Shown: positions 7,674 to 14,039 of the stretch, one piece after another | Position numbering within the stretch: the stretch's first letter is position 1 | Layout of the letters: each line of letters opens with the position of its first letter | Assembly (NCBI GenBank): GCA_050115795.1 | Contig: JASFPT010000068.1 | Coordinates: 1-15,977 of the forward strand | Length of the DNA: 15,977 bases | Source: JAIPEL01 sp050115795 | GTDB lineage: Bacteria > Desulfobacterota > Desulfobacteria > Desulfobacterales > CAFBRK01 | Reading direction: 5' to 3' | Translations under genes and position numbers: made by a program | The notes under the pieces: generated by a model | The model's database searches: none | What the model saw: the letters and a program-made list of their open reading frames with translations, nothing else | Told to the model about the DNA's origin: nothing

Positions 7674-9308
7674 TTAAACGACGTACTTGATCTGCAGCCG
7701 TTCGGAGGCATCCTTGTCCGAAATCCCGAGGGCGTCGGACATCCCCACCGGCAGCGAGGTGGACCGGCCCAGGGGGGCGACGATTTTTTTGAGCTCCGTG
7801 TCGAAGCTCAGGAAAACGTCCACCACCCGCTCGGCCACCTGCTCCACGTCCAGACGCCGATAGAGCCGGGGGTCCTGGGAAGTGATCCCCTTGGGGCACA
7901 GCCCGATGTTGCAGATGTTGCAGCGGTCCGACTCGGAACCGAGGCAGCCGGCGGCGGCCTGCATGATGTATTTGCCGATCTGAACGCCGCTGGCCCCGAG
8001 CATAATCAGGGCGGCGGCATTGGCGGCCAGGTTCCCGTTCTTGCCGATGCCCCCCCCGGCAAACAGGGGGATCTCGTTTTGCATGCCGATGGTGACCAGG
8101 TTCAAGTAGGCGTCCCGGATGTTGCTCGCGATCGGATGGCCCATGTGGTTCATGGAGACGTTGTAGGCGGCACCGGTGCCGCCGTCTTCACCGTCGATGG
8201 CAAGGCCCCCGGCGAAAGGGTTCCGGGTCAGGTTGTTGAGCACCGCAAGGGCCGTGGAGGTGCCCGAGATCTTCGGGTACACCGGCACCCGGAATCCCCA
8301 GGCCATGGACATGGACTGGATCATCTTGGCCACCGATTCCTCGATGGAGTATTTTGTCTGGTGGGTCGGCGGGCTGGGCAGGCTCACCCCCGGCGGGACT
8401 CCCCGGATGGCGGCGATCAGCTTGTTGACCTTGTACCACATGAGCAGCCCGCCGTCGCCGGGTTTGGCTCCCTGACCGTATTTGATCTCCACGGCGCACG
8501 GATCGACCTTCATCTCCGGTATGGCATGGAGGATCTCATCCCAGCCGAAATACCCGCTGGCGATCTGCAAAATCACGTATTTCAAAAACCGGCTGCGCAG
8601 AAGACGGGGGGGACAGCCCCCCTCTCCGGTGCAGATGCGCACCGGCAGCCCGAGTTCTTCGTTCAGGTACGACACCCCCATCTGAAGCCCCTCCCACATG
8701 GTGGGGGAAAGGGCGCCGAAGGACATCCCGCCGATGATCAGGGGGTAGATCTCCCGCACCGGTGGAATCCAGCCGTTTTCGGAGAGAAACTTCAGGTTCT
8801 GCTCCGGGGGCAGGACCCGCCCCAGCAGGCTGCGCAGCTCGAATTCGTGGCGGCCGGCATCCAGGGCCGGGTCGGTGAGCATCGAGATCCGGATGAACTT
8901 GATCTGGTCCAGGATCCCGCCCGGCACGTTCCGGCGTCCGCCCCGGCGTCGCGGCTGGCCGCCCCGGTCGATGTGCAGGCGCAGCTTGTCGGCCTCATCG
9001 CTGCGGGCCGGCAGAATGCAGTCGTTGGGACACACCAGGCTGCACATGGCACATCCGATACAGGCATAGGCCGGATCGGTTTTCTGACGGATGCCCTGGT
9101 AGATCGAATAGACGTTAGACGGCGGCCGGGTCGGATCGATGTCGGCCTGGACGGCCCGCTTGCGGAACACCCCGAGTTCGATCGCGTGCACCGGGCACAC
9201 GGCGGTGCAGCGGCCGCAGAGGGTGCACTTGTCCTTGTTCCAGAGGATCTGCCAGGGCAGATCCTTGACGCTCAGTGTGGAAGGGGTAATGGGTCGGTTT
9301 GGCTGCAT
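7674..9308 (-). CDS. gltB: Archaeal-type glutamate synthase, FMN/synthase domain with N-terminal 4Fe-4S ferredoxin domain
   Basis: This 544-aa subunit binds FMN and converts 2-oxoglutarate and ammonia to glutamate. Two 4Fe-4S motifs come first (C28-C31-C34-C38 and C83-C86-C89-C93), followed by an Arg/Gly-rich linker (116-131). The FMN-binding TIM barrel runs from about 185 to 500. Landmarks are IIGGMSFGALSP, CTGEGGCPP, EIKYGQGAKPGDGG, LPSPPTHQTKYSIEE, IDGEDGGTGAA and FAGGGIGKNGN. A Cys cluster (C463, C466, C471) in CNICNIGLCPKGITSQDP fits the 3Fe-4S site of GltB. The frame is open to 9515, but the start at 9308 is chosen because AGGAGGT lies 6 nt upstream and the ferredoxin domain begins just after it. 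It overlaps the glutaminase gene by 37 bp, which suggests translational coupling. Confidence 0.94.
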   Translation of the reverse strand: MQPNRPITPSTLSVKDLPWQILWNKDKCTLCGRCTAVCPVHAIELGVFRKRAVQADIDPTRPPSNVYSIYQGIRQKTDPAYACIGCAMCSLVCPNDCILPARSDEADKLRLHIDRGGQPRRRGGRRNVPGGILDQIKFIRISMLTDPALDAGRHEFELRSLLGRVLPPEQNLKFLSENGWIPPVREIYPLIIGGMSFGALSPTMWEGLQMGVSYLNEELGLPVRICTGEGGCPPRLLRSRFLKYVILQIASGYFGWDEILHAIPEMKVDPCAVEIKYGQGAKPGDGGLLMWYKVNKLIAAIRGVPPGVSLPSPPTHQTKYSIEESVAKMIQSMSMAWGFRVPVYPKISGTSTALAVLNNLTRNPFAGGLAIDGEDGGTGAAYNVSMNHMGHPIASNIRDAYLNLVTIGMQNEIPLFAGGGIGKNGNLAANAAALIMLGASGVQIGKYIMQAAAGCLGSESDRCNICNIGLCPKGITSQDPRLYRRLDVEQVAERVVDVFLSFDTELKKIVAPLGRSTSLPVGMSDALGISDKDASERLQIKYVV

Positions 9309-10405
9309 ATGCGAACCTCCTGGCGCTTGGGACCGATGATGGCCGTGTCCAGATGCATCGGTTGAAAATCGTTGCGGGTGTCCCGGTTCGGGATGGCGGC
9401 GTCCAGGCCGCAGATCTCGGAGGAAAATGCGTACTGTCCCCTGAAGCCCCCCACCACCCCGGGGCGCAGTTTTTTGCGGTCCTGCACCATGAACAGGGAG
9501 TGGTCCGGGAGGCATCCGATGACACAGTTGGGCCCGTCGATGATCAGGCGGCGGCAGCAGTGCTTGAGCTGCTTGAGAAATTCAGCGTTCGGGTGCCGGC
9601 GGATATCGCCGTCCTGCAGCGGGGTGATCACGTGCTTGTAGGCCTCGATCCCGAGGCCGAGCTGCGTTCGGGTATAGTGAAGGATGTGGGTGAAGACCTC
9701 CGAATCGGACTGATACCCGGTGTATCCGGGAAACCCCCGGGACATCAGGTACTCGCGAATCGGGACAAAAGCCGTATTTTCCCCGTTGGTCATGGTCGAA
9801 TAGCCGTGGATGAAAAACGGGTGACAGGCATACAGGTTGATGGCGTAGTTGGTGTTCTGCCGTCCCTGGGCCATGATCACCCGGGCCATGAGCTCCTTTC
9901 TGTCCAGCTTCAGGTACTCGGCCACGGTGATCGGATCGCCGATCTCCTTGATCATGATCACATCCGGCCAGAAGGAAAAGACGATCATGTCTTCTTTTTC
10001 CTCTCCCATGTGACGCAGCTGGAGACGGATCGCCAGCAGACGGGCGTAGAGCTCCTCGGTTTCGAGCCCGTCCCACTCCTCGGGGTACTCGTAGGCCCGG
10101 ATCAGGTAGACATCCCGCCGGGGGACTCCCGGCGGAGGCGAGGTTTTGGGCACCTTGATGGAGATCTTGTATTTGGTCATGAAACCGATATCCATCATGA
10201 ACCGGTCCAGGCGCTTGAGCCCTTCGTCGGTGAAAATTCCCGACAGGATCGGCGCGTCTTTCATTTCATCGAAGGGGCCCGCCAGGTCCCGAAGGAAAAG
10301 ACCGACGCCCGAGCCGTCGTGGCCTTCTCGCATCACATTCAGGGCATTGATGGCCACCATCGGGGAAAGGGGTTCTTCGCTGCTGATCGCAAACAAACGG
10401 CACAT
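9272..10405 (-). CDS. Glutamate synthase glutaminase (class II amidotransferase) subunit, stand-alone
   Basis: This 377-aa protein begins MCRLFAIS, so the expected catalytic nucleophile is Cys2, exposed after Met removal as in Ntn amidotransferases. Supporting motifs are REGHDGSGVG near residue 30, YSTMTNGENTAF (the N-x-G element), GYQSDSEVFTHIL and a late FSSEICGLDAAI. It corresponds to the glutaminase part of GltB that is encoded as a separate gene in archaeal-type GOGAT. It would feed ammonia to the FMN subunit encoded immediately downstream with a 37-bp overlap. The ATG at 10405 has GGGAG (10417-10413) 7 nt upstream. It is the first gene of the minus-strand block and is preceded by a long leader. 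A related stand-alone amidotransferase of other function is the main alternative, but the neighbours argue strongly for GOGAT. Confidence 0.88.
   Translation of the reverse strand: MCRLFAISSEEPLSPMVAINALNVMREGHDGSGVGLFLRDLAGPFDEMKDAPILSGIFTDEGLKRLDRFMMDIGFMTKYKISIKVPKTSPPPGVPRRDVYLIRAYEYPEEWDGLETEELYARLLAIRLQLRHMGEEKEDMIVFSFWPDVIMIKEIGDPITVAEYLKLDRKELMARVIMAQGRQNTNYAINLYACHPFFIHGYSTMTNGENTAFVPIREYLMSRGFPGYTGYQSDSEVFTHILHYTRTQLGLGIEAYKHVITPLQDGDIRRHPNAEFLKQLKHCCRRLIIDGPNCVIGCLPDHSLFMVQDRKKLRPGVVGGFRGQYAFSSEICGLDAAIPNRDTRNDFQPMHLDTAIIGPKRQEVRICSQTDPLPLPH
9315..9321 (-). promoter_or_regulatory. Strong ribosome binding site deciding the gltB2 start
   Basis: AGGAGGT on the minus strand lies 6 nt before the ATG at 9308, inside the 3' end of the glutaminase gene. 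It is the only near-perfect Shine-Dalgarno near this start and rules against the longer open frame that reaches 9515. Confidence 0.8.
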
Positions 10406-10419
10406 CGGTTTTCTCCCGT

Positions 10420-10435
10420 ACTACACTTTTGTAGT
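10420..10435. promoter_or_regulatory. Palindrome beside the gltB1 ribosome binding site
   Basis: ACTACA and TGTAGT form a perfect 6-bp inverted repeat around a 4-nt centre. It ends 2 bp from the Shine-Dalgarno of the glutaminase gene (10417-10413). As DNA it could be an operator; as RNA, a small hairpin next to the ribosome site. On the plus strand it is followed by a short T run, so a weak plus-strand terminator is also possible. Confidence 0.35.
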
Positions 10436-10559
10436 TTTTCGACCCGCTTTATTTCAAAATTGTCTGATGCCGGGCCGACGAACCGGTCCCGTAACGGATG
10501 GTGCAATTTCCGGGCCACGAAATCGCCTTTGACCGGCGCGGTGCCGGGCGACAACGGTG

Positions 10560-10756
10560 CCGCACCCGCCGCGCGGGTCGGAAGTATGTCGCTGCCACTT
10601 TTCGGTCGAGCGTTCCGAAGAAACCGTATGCGGGGAGGACGGGGTTGCCGGAGCAGACCCACCAAGAGAGCTGCCGCATGGCCGGGGAACGGAGGCGCAC
10701 CGCGCAACCGGGGAGCCAGACATCCGAGCGCTGACAGGCCGGGGCTTTCAGGGAGT
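10560..10756 (-). ncRNA. Candidate structured leader or small RNA (6S-like is one possibility)
   Basis: Transcription from the strong minus-strand promoter should begin near 10756, about 350 nt before gltB1. The first 200 nt or so are GC-rich with several complementary segments. GGTTGC pairs with GCAACC, ATGCGG with CCGCAT (the two pairings cross, so they are alternative or pseudoknotted), and a 6-bp ACCCGC/GCGGGT hairpin lies near 10564-10578. No intrinsic terminator is seen after it. The length and promoter layout would suit a 6S RNA or a regulatory leader, but I do not see a decisive family motif. SRP RNA, tmRNA and RNase P RNA motifs were looked for and not found. Confidence 0.33.
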
Positions 10757-10762
10757 ATTGCT

Positions 10763-10789
10763 ATTATAAGGTGCAAAGCGCCCTGTCAA
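10763..10789 (-). promoter_or_regulatory. Near-consensus sigma-70 promoter facing gltB1
   Basis: On the minus strand TTGACA (10789-10784) and TATAAT (10768-10763) are both perfect hexamers. Their spacing is 15 bp, shorter than the usual 17. The predicted start is near 10756. Such hexamers in DNA this GC-rich are unlikely by chance. The promoter would drive the leader or RNA and then the glutamate synthase genes. Confidence 0.7.
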
Positions 10790-10831
10790 GTCCTACCCCG
10801 CGGCGCGCGGCACCGACGGCCGGCCCCGGGC

Positions 10832-10860
10832 TTGATGAGACCCGGAGGGTCGCGTATGCT
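10832..10860 (+). promoter_or_regulatory. Sigma-70-like promoter for glnE
   Basis: TTGATG (10832-10837) and TATGCT (10855-10860) are separated by exactly 17 bp. Each matches four of six consensus bases. The predicted start is near 10867, giving an untranslated leader of about 105 nt before the glnE ATG. A 5-bp inverted repeat (GACCC/GGGTC) sits within the spacer. Confidence 0.5.
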
Positions 10861-10973
10861 GTGGTCGGCGCCTCGCACCGGCGGGTGGAAAGCGGGGGGT
10901 GGCAGTTCGAGCGAAGGATTGCGGGTTCGACATTCCAGATTTCAGTTTCAGCGGTTCATCACAAGGACGACTC

Positions 10974-12242
10974 ATGGTACCCATGCCCGAATGGCTCCGG
11001 GAGGAGTCCGAGGAAAAATTCGAAAGCCTCTGCCAGACGATCGAAAAAGAGGGGGGCGGGTTTTTCCCAGCCGGCGACCTGGAAAACGAGGCGCGCCGCG
11101 TGCTGCCGTGCAGCGATTTTATCTACCGGTCCTGTCTCGGCCAGCCGGCGCTTCTCCCGGAGCTGCATGAAAGCGGCGACCTGTATGCAGCCTACGGGCC
11201 GGAGGAATACCACCGCCGGCTTTGCACCCTTTTTTCCGGCGTGGAAACCGAGGAGGATCTGGCCCGGCTTCTTCGCCGGTTCCGGTGCCGGGAAATGGTC
11301 CGGATCGCCTGGCGGGACCTGGCCGGCCGCGCCGGCCTGGACCAGACCGTTTCCGAGCTCTCCGCGCTGGCCGATGCCGTCCTCCAGGCGACCCTGACAA
11401 CCCTTTACCGTCAGCAGTGTGAAACAGCGGGCGTGCCGAAGGCAAAGAACGGCCGCCCACAGGAGCTGGTGGTGATGGCCATGGGAAAGCTCGGGGCCCG
11501 GGAGCTCAATTTTTCCTCCGATATCGACCTCGTATTTGCATACCCCGATGCGGGCCGCGCGGCGGGTCCCGCCGGTGAGGTGAGCAACGACGAGTGGTTT
11601 GCGCAGCTCTGCCGCAGCCTGCTCCGGGTGGTGGGCCGGAAAACCGCCGACGGGATGGTGTTCCGGATCGACACCCGCCTGCGCCCGGACGGGGAAAACG
11701 GCCCCCTGGTGATGAGCTTCGACAACATGGAAAGCTATTACCAGGTCTACGGCCGGGAGTGGGAGCGCTACGCCTGGATCAAGGTCCGGCCCGTTGCCGG
11801 GGACCTGGCCGCCGGCCGCCGGCTGATCCGGCGCCTGGCGCCGTTCGTGTATCGGCGCTATCTCGATTTCGGCACCTTCGACGCGCTGCGCCAGATGAAG
11901 CGAAGCATCACTCTCGAGGTGAGGCGACGGGGCCTGGAAGAAGATGTCAAGCTGGGTCCGGGCGGGATCCGGGAAGTCGAATTTTTCGGTCAGATTTTTC
12001 AGCTCATCCGCGGGGGCGTCCTGCCGGCTCTCCAGGTTCGGCCGATCTGCGAGGTGCTCCGGCTTCTGGCGGACCATCGGTTGATCCCGGCCCAGACGGC
12101 GAGGGAGATGATCGACGCCTACCGCTTCCTGCGTATGGTGGAGCATCGGATTCAGGAGTTTTCCGACCAGCAGACCCAGCGCCTTCCCACCGACGATCGG
12201 AGCCGCCAGCGACTGGCCTATGCCTCGGGTTACCCGTCCTAA
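10974..12242 (+). CDS. glnE: GlnE, N-terminal deadenylylase half, ended by an in-frame TAA
   Basis: GlnE is the bifunctional adenylyltransferase/adenylyl-removing enzyme of glutamine synthetase. This 422-aa product has the N-terminal (deadenylylating) nucleotidyltransferase domain: MAMGKLGARELNFSSDIDLV with D183 and D185, RIDTRLRPDG with D233, then LGPGGIREVEFFGQIFQL and the helical segment FSDQQTQRLP. The ATG at 10974 is chosen because AAGGA lies 6 nt upstream; a GTG at 10899 would only add 25 unlikely residues. The frame stops at TAA (12240-12242) within the last helices of this half, after LAYASGYPS. Related proteins usually continue here with a Trp-type residue and the sequence resumes in the same frame (RSFAEALAGHRETVHGHF). 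This is therefore glnE interrupted at codon 423. It may be a nonsense mutation, a sequence error or a true split gene. Confidence 0.85.
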   Translation: MVPMPEWLREESEEKFESLCQTIEKEGGGFFPAGDLENEARRVLPCSDFIYRSCLGQPALLPELHESGDLYAAYGPEEYHRRLCTLFSGVETEEDLARLLRRFRCREMVRIAWRDLAGRAGLDQTVSELSALADAVLQATLTTLYRQQCETAGVPKAKNGRPQELVVMAMGKLGARELNFSSDIDLVFAYPDAGRAAGPAGEVSNDEWFAQLCRSLLRVVGRKTADGMVFRIDTRLRPDGENGPLVMSFDNMESYYQVYGREWERYAWIKVRPVAGDLAAGRRLIRRLAPFVYRRYLDFGTFDALRQMKRSITLEVRRRGLEEDVKLGPGGIREVEFFGQIFQLIRGGVLPALQVRPICEVLRLLADHRLIPAQTAREMIDAYRFLRMVEHRIQEFSDQQTQRLPTDDRSRQRLAYASGYPS

Positions 12243-12323
12243 AGATCGTTTGCCGAGGCGCTGGCCGGCCACCGGGAAACCGTACACGGTCATTTCAGCG
12301 CGCTGCTGGAGCCCGAGGAAGCT

Positions 12324-13871
12324 TTGAAAGTCGAAGGGGCAGAAGGGGTCGGGGCCCGCCTTGCCGCCGCATGGCGCGGCGACGCCGAAACCGGCGAGAG
12401 CACCCGGGTGCTTTCCGGGATCGGATTCGGCCGACCCGAGGAGGTCCTGCGCCGTCTCCGGGACCTGAAAGAACACACCGCCACCCGGAGCCTTAGCCGG
12501 GAAGGGCGGCAGCGGCTGGATCTGCTCATCCCCGACCTGCTGAAGCTGGCCGGCGCCGCCGCCGACCCGGAAACGCTGCTCGGCCGCCTCCTGGAGCTGC
12601 TCCAGGCGATCCAGCGCCGGACCACCTATCTGGCCCTTTTACGGGAACACCCCTCGGCCCTGGTTCACCTGGCGCGGCTGGTCCAGGCCAGCCCGTGGAT
12701 TTCGGCCTATCTCGCCCGGCACCCGGCCCTGCTCGATGAACTGCTCGACCCGCGCACCCTCTACGCCCCCCCGCTTCGAAGCGAACTGGAGGACGAAATC
12801 GAACGGCGGCTCTCCCGGTCTCCGGAGCCGGACCTGGAACACCTCATGGAAGAGCTGTGCCTGTTCAAGCAGGTCAACACCCTTCGGGTGGCGGCCGCCG
12901 ACATCACCGGCGTGCTGCCCCTGATGCGGGTCAGCGACCATCTCAGCTCCATCGCAGAGGTCGTCCTCGGGGCGGTGCTCTCCCTGGCCTGGAATCATCT
13001 GGTGGAGCGGCACGGTCGCCCCCCGTGCCGCATGGGCGGCGTCGACCTGGAGCGGGGGTTTGCCGTGGTCGCCTACGGCAAGCTCGGCGGGTTCGAACTC
13101 GGCTACGGTTCGGATCTGGACCTGGTGTTTCTCCATGCCGGAAGCGAATCCCCCACGATCGGGGGAAAAAAGCCGGTGGATTCCACCACCTTCTTCGCCC
13201 GGCTGGGGCAGCGGGTCCTCCACCTTCTCACCGCCCACACCGCTGCCGGGCTTCTCTATGAAATCGACATGCGTCTCCGGCCCAGCGGCGCCTCCGGACT
13301 GCTGGTCAGCCCGGTGGAGGCCTTCGGAGAATACCAGCGCAAGGATGCCTGGACCTGGGAGCATCAGGCCCTGGTCCGTGCCCGGCCGGTGGGCGGCGAT
13401 CCGGAAATGGCCGATGCCTTCGCCCGGATTCGCCGCCAGGTGCTGTGTCGCGACCGGGATCCGGTGCAGCTGGCCCGGGAGGTGGCCGACATGCGCGACC
13501 GCATCCGCAGGGAGCAAAAGGGCGGACGCGCCGAGGAGGTGGAATTCGACCTGAAGCAGGGCCGGGGTGGACTGGTGGACATCGAGTTTCTCGTCCAGTA
13601 TCTGGTACTTCGCCACGCCCCCCGCCACGAGTCGCTCCTGGCCTGGACCGACAACGTGCGCCTGATCCGGACCTTGAACCGGGCGGGCGTTCTCGACGAC
13701 GACACCGCCGCCCTTCTCCGGACGGCCTACCTGACGTTTCGCTCCAAAATGCACCGGCTCAGTCTCCAGCAGCAGCCGGCCCGGGTGCCGGCGGACCGCT
13801 ACCGCCCCCTGCGGGAGGGAGTCCGGCGCATCTGGCACCGCTTCCTGGCAAAAAAGACAAAAAAGTCATAA
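12324..13871 (+). CDS. glnE: GlnE, C-terminal adenylyltransferase half, in the same frame after the stop
   Basis: This 515-aa stretch is the adenylylating half of GlnE. It has a helical linker, then the second nucleotidyltransferase domain with VVAYGKLGGFELGYGSDLDL (D264, D266), YEIDMRLRPSGASGLLV and QGRGGLVDIEFLVQYLVLRH, and the usual C-terminal helices. Joined to the upstream half the protein would be about 965 aa, the normal GlnE length (E. coli 946), with every catalytic Asp kept. The first available in-frame initiator after the TAA is TTG at 12324, with GAGGA 4-5 nt upstream, so independent re-initiation is possible though unproven. Coding similarity also covers 12243-12323, which such a restart would leave untranslated. 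No frameshift is needed: both halves share one frame. Confidence 0.82.
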   Translation: MKVEGAEGVGARLAAAWRGDAETGESTRVLSGIGFGRPEEVLRRLRDLKEHTATRSLSREGRQRLDLLIPDLLKLAGAAADPETLLGRLLELLQAIQRRTTYLALLREHPSALVHLARLVQASPWISAYLARHPALLDELLDPRTLYAPPLRSELEDEIERRLSRSPEPDLEHLMEELCLFKQVNTLRVAAADITGVLPLMRVSDHLSSIAEVVLGAVLSLAWNHLVERHGRPPCRMGGVDLERGFAVVAYGKLGGFELGYGSDLDLVFLHAGSESPTIGGKKPVDSTTFFARLGQRVLHLLTAHTAAGLLYEIDMRLRPSGASGLLVSPVEAFGEYQRKDAWTWEHQALVRARPVGGDPEMADAFARIRRQVLCRDRDPVQLAREVADMRDRIRREQKGGRAEEVEFDLKQGRGGLVDIEFLVQYLVLRHAPRHESLLAWTDNVRLIRTLNRAGVLDDDTAALLRTAYLTFRSKMHRLSLQQQPARVPADRYRPLREGVRRIWHRFLAKKTKKS

Positions 13872-14039
13872 AAAGGCCAGAATCCTTACGTTTATGTAAT
13901 TCCAGCCCGAATTTCAGTTCCCGCCCGAATCTTTTCAACCATATGAAATTTCAATAAAAAAAGTTTTGCTGAACCGGTGGCATACCTCTTGCTCTATGTT
14001 CAGCCCGAGTCGCAACCCGTTTCGGTGAGGAGTCTTCTG
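13872..14039. other. glnE-glnD intergenic region
   Basis: This 168-bp AT-rich spacer contains the sigma-54 promoter at its right end and a small palindrome TGAAATTTCA at 13944-13953. I see no intrinsic terminator after glnE and no clear NtrC-type enhancer (GCAC-N7-GGTGC). An enhancer could lie within glnE or the activator may be of another family. Confidence 0.5.
13978..13993 (+). promoter_or_regulatory. Sigma-54 (-24/-12) promoter of glnD
   Basis: TGGCATACCTCTTGCT has GG at 13979-13980 and GC at 13991-13992, separated by exactly 10 bp. It matches the TGGCAC-N5-TTGCW consensus except for one base. The region just upstream is AT-rich. The predicted start near 14004 leaves a leader of about 36 nt before the glnD TTG, and this spacing supports the call. 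Confidence 0.75.

Larger units (their letters stand above)
10406..10973. other. Divergent control region between the gltB block and glnE
   Basis: These 568 bp hold no supported protein gene. They contain a palindrome close to the gltB1 ribosome site, a GC-rich and possibly structured transcribed region (10560-10756), a near-consensus promoter facing gltB1 (10763-10789) and a promoter-like pair facing glnE (10832-10860). The two promoters point away from each other with about 43 bp between their -35 boxes, so a regulator bound here could affect both operons. Short open frames on either strand lack family resemblance. Confidence 0.6.

Noticed and set aside
10406..10760. Known riboswitch or housekeeping RNA (glutamine, cobalamin or glycine riboswitch; SRP RNA; RNase P RNA; tmRNA)
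   Set aside because: I looked for their conserved core motifs by eye on both strands and did not find them, so only a generic structured-RNA call is made.
10498..10769. Short plus-strand frames (70-80 codons) upstream of glnE as small proteins
   Set aside because: They have no Shine-Dalgarno or family resemblance and lie antisense to the candidate leader RNA from the strong minus-strand promoter.
9299..11170. Plus-strand open frame of 623 codons spanning gltB1 antisense, the control region and the start of glnE
   Set aside because: It crosses three unrelated regions and has no recognisable domain. High GC content leaves antisense frames open by chance.
12200..12330. Frameshift or programmed frameshifting as the cause of the glnE interruption
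   Set aside because: Both halves are in the same frame and the residues on each side of the TAA fit the family continuously, so a single stop codon explains it without an indel or slippery site.
10959..12476. Minus-strand open frame of 505 codons opposite glnE
   Set aside because: It is antisense to clear GlnE motifs and runs through the GlnE stop region without any family signal of its own.
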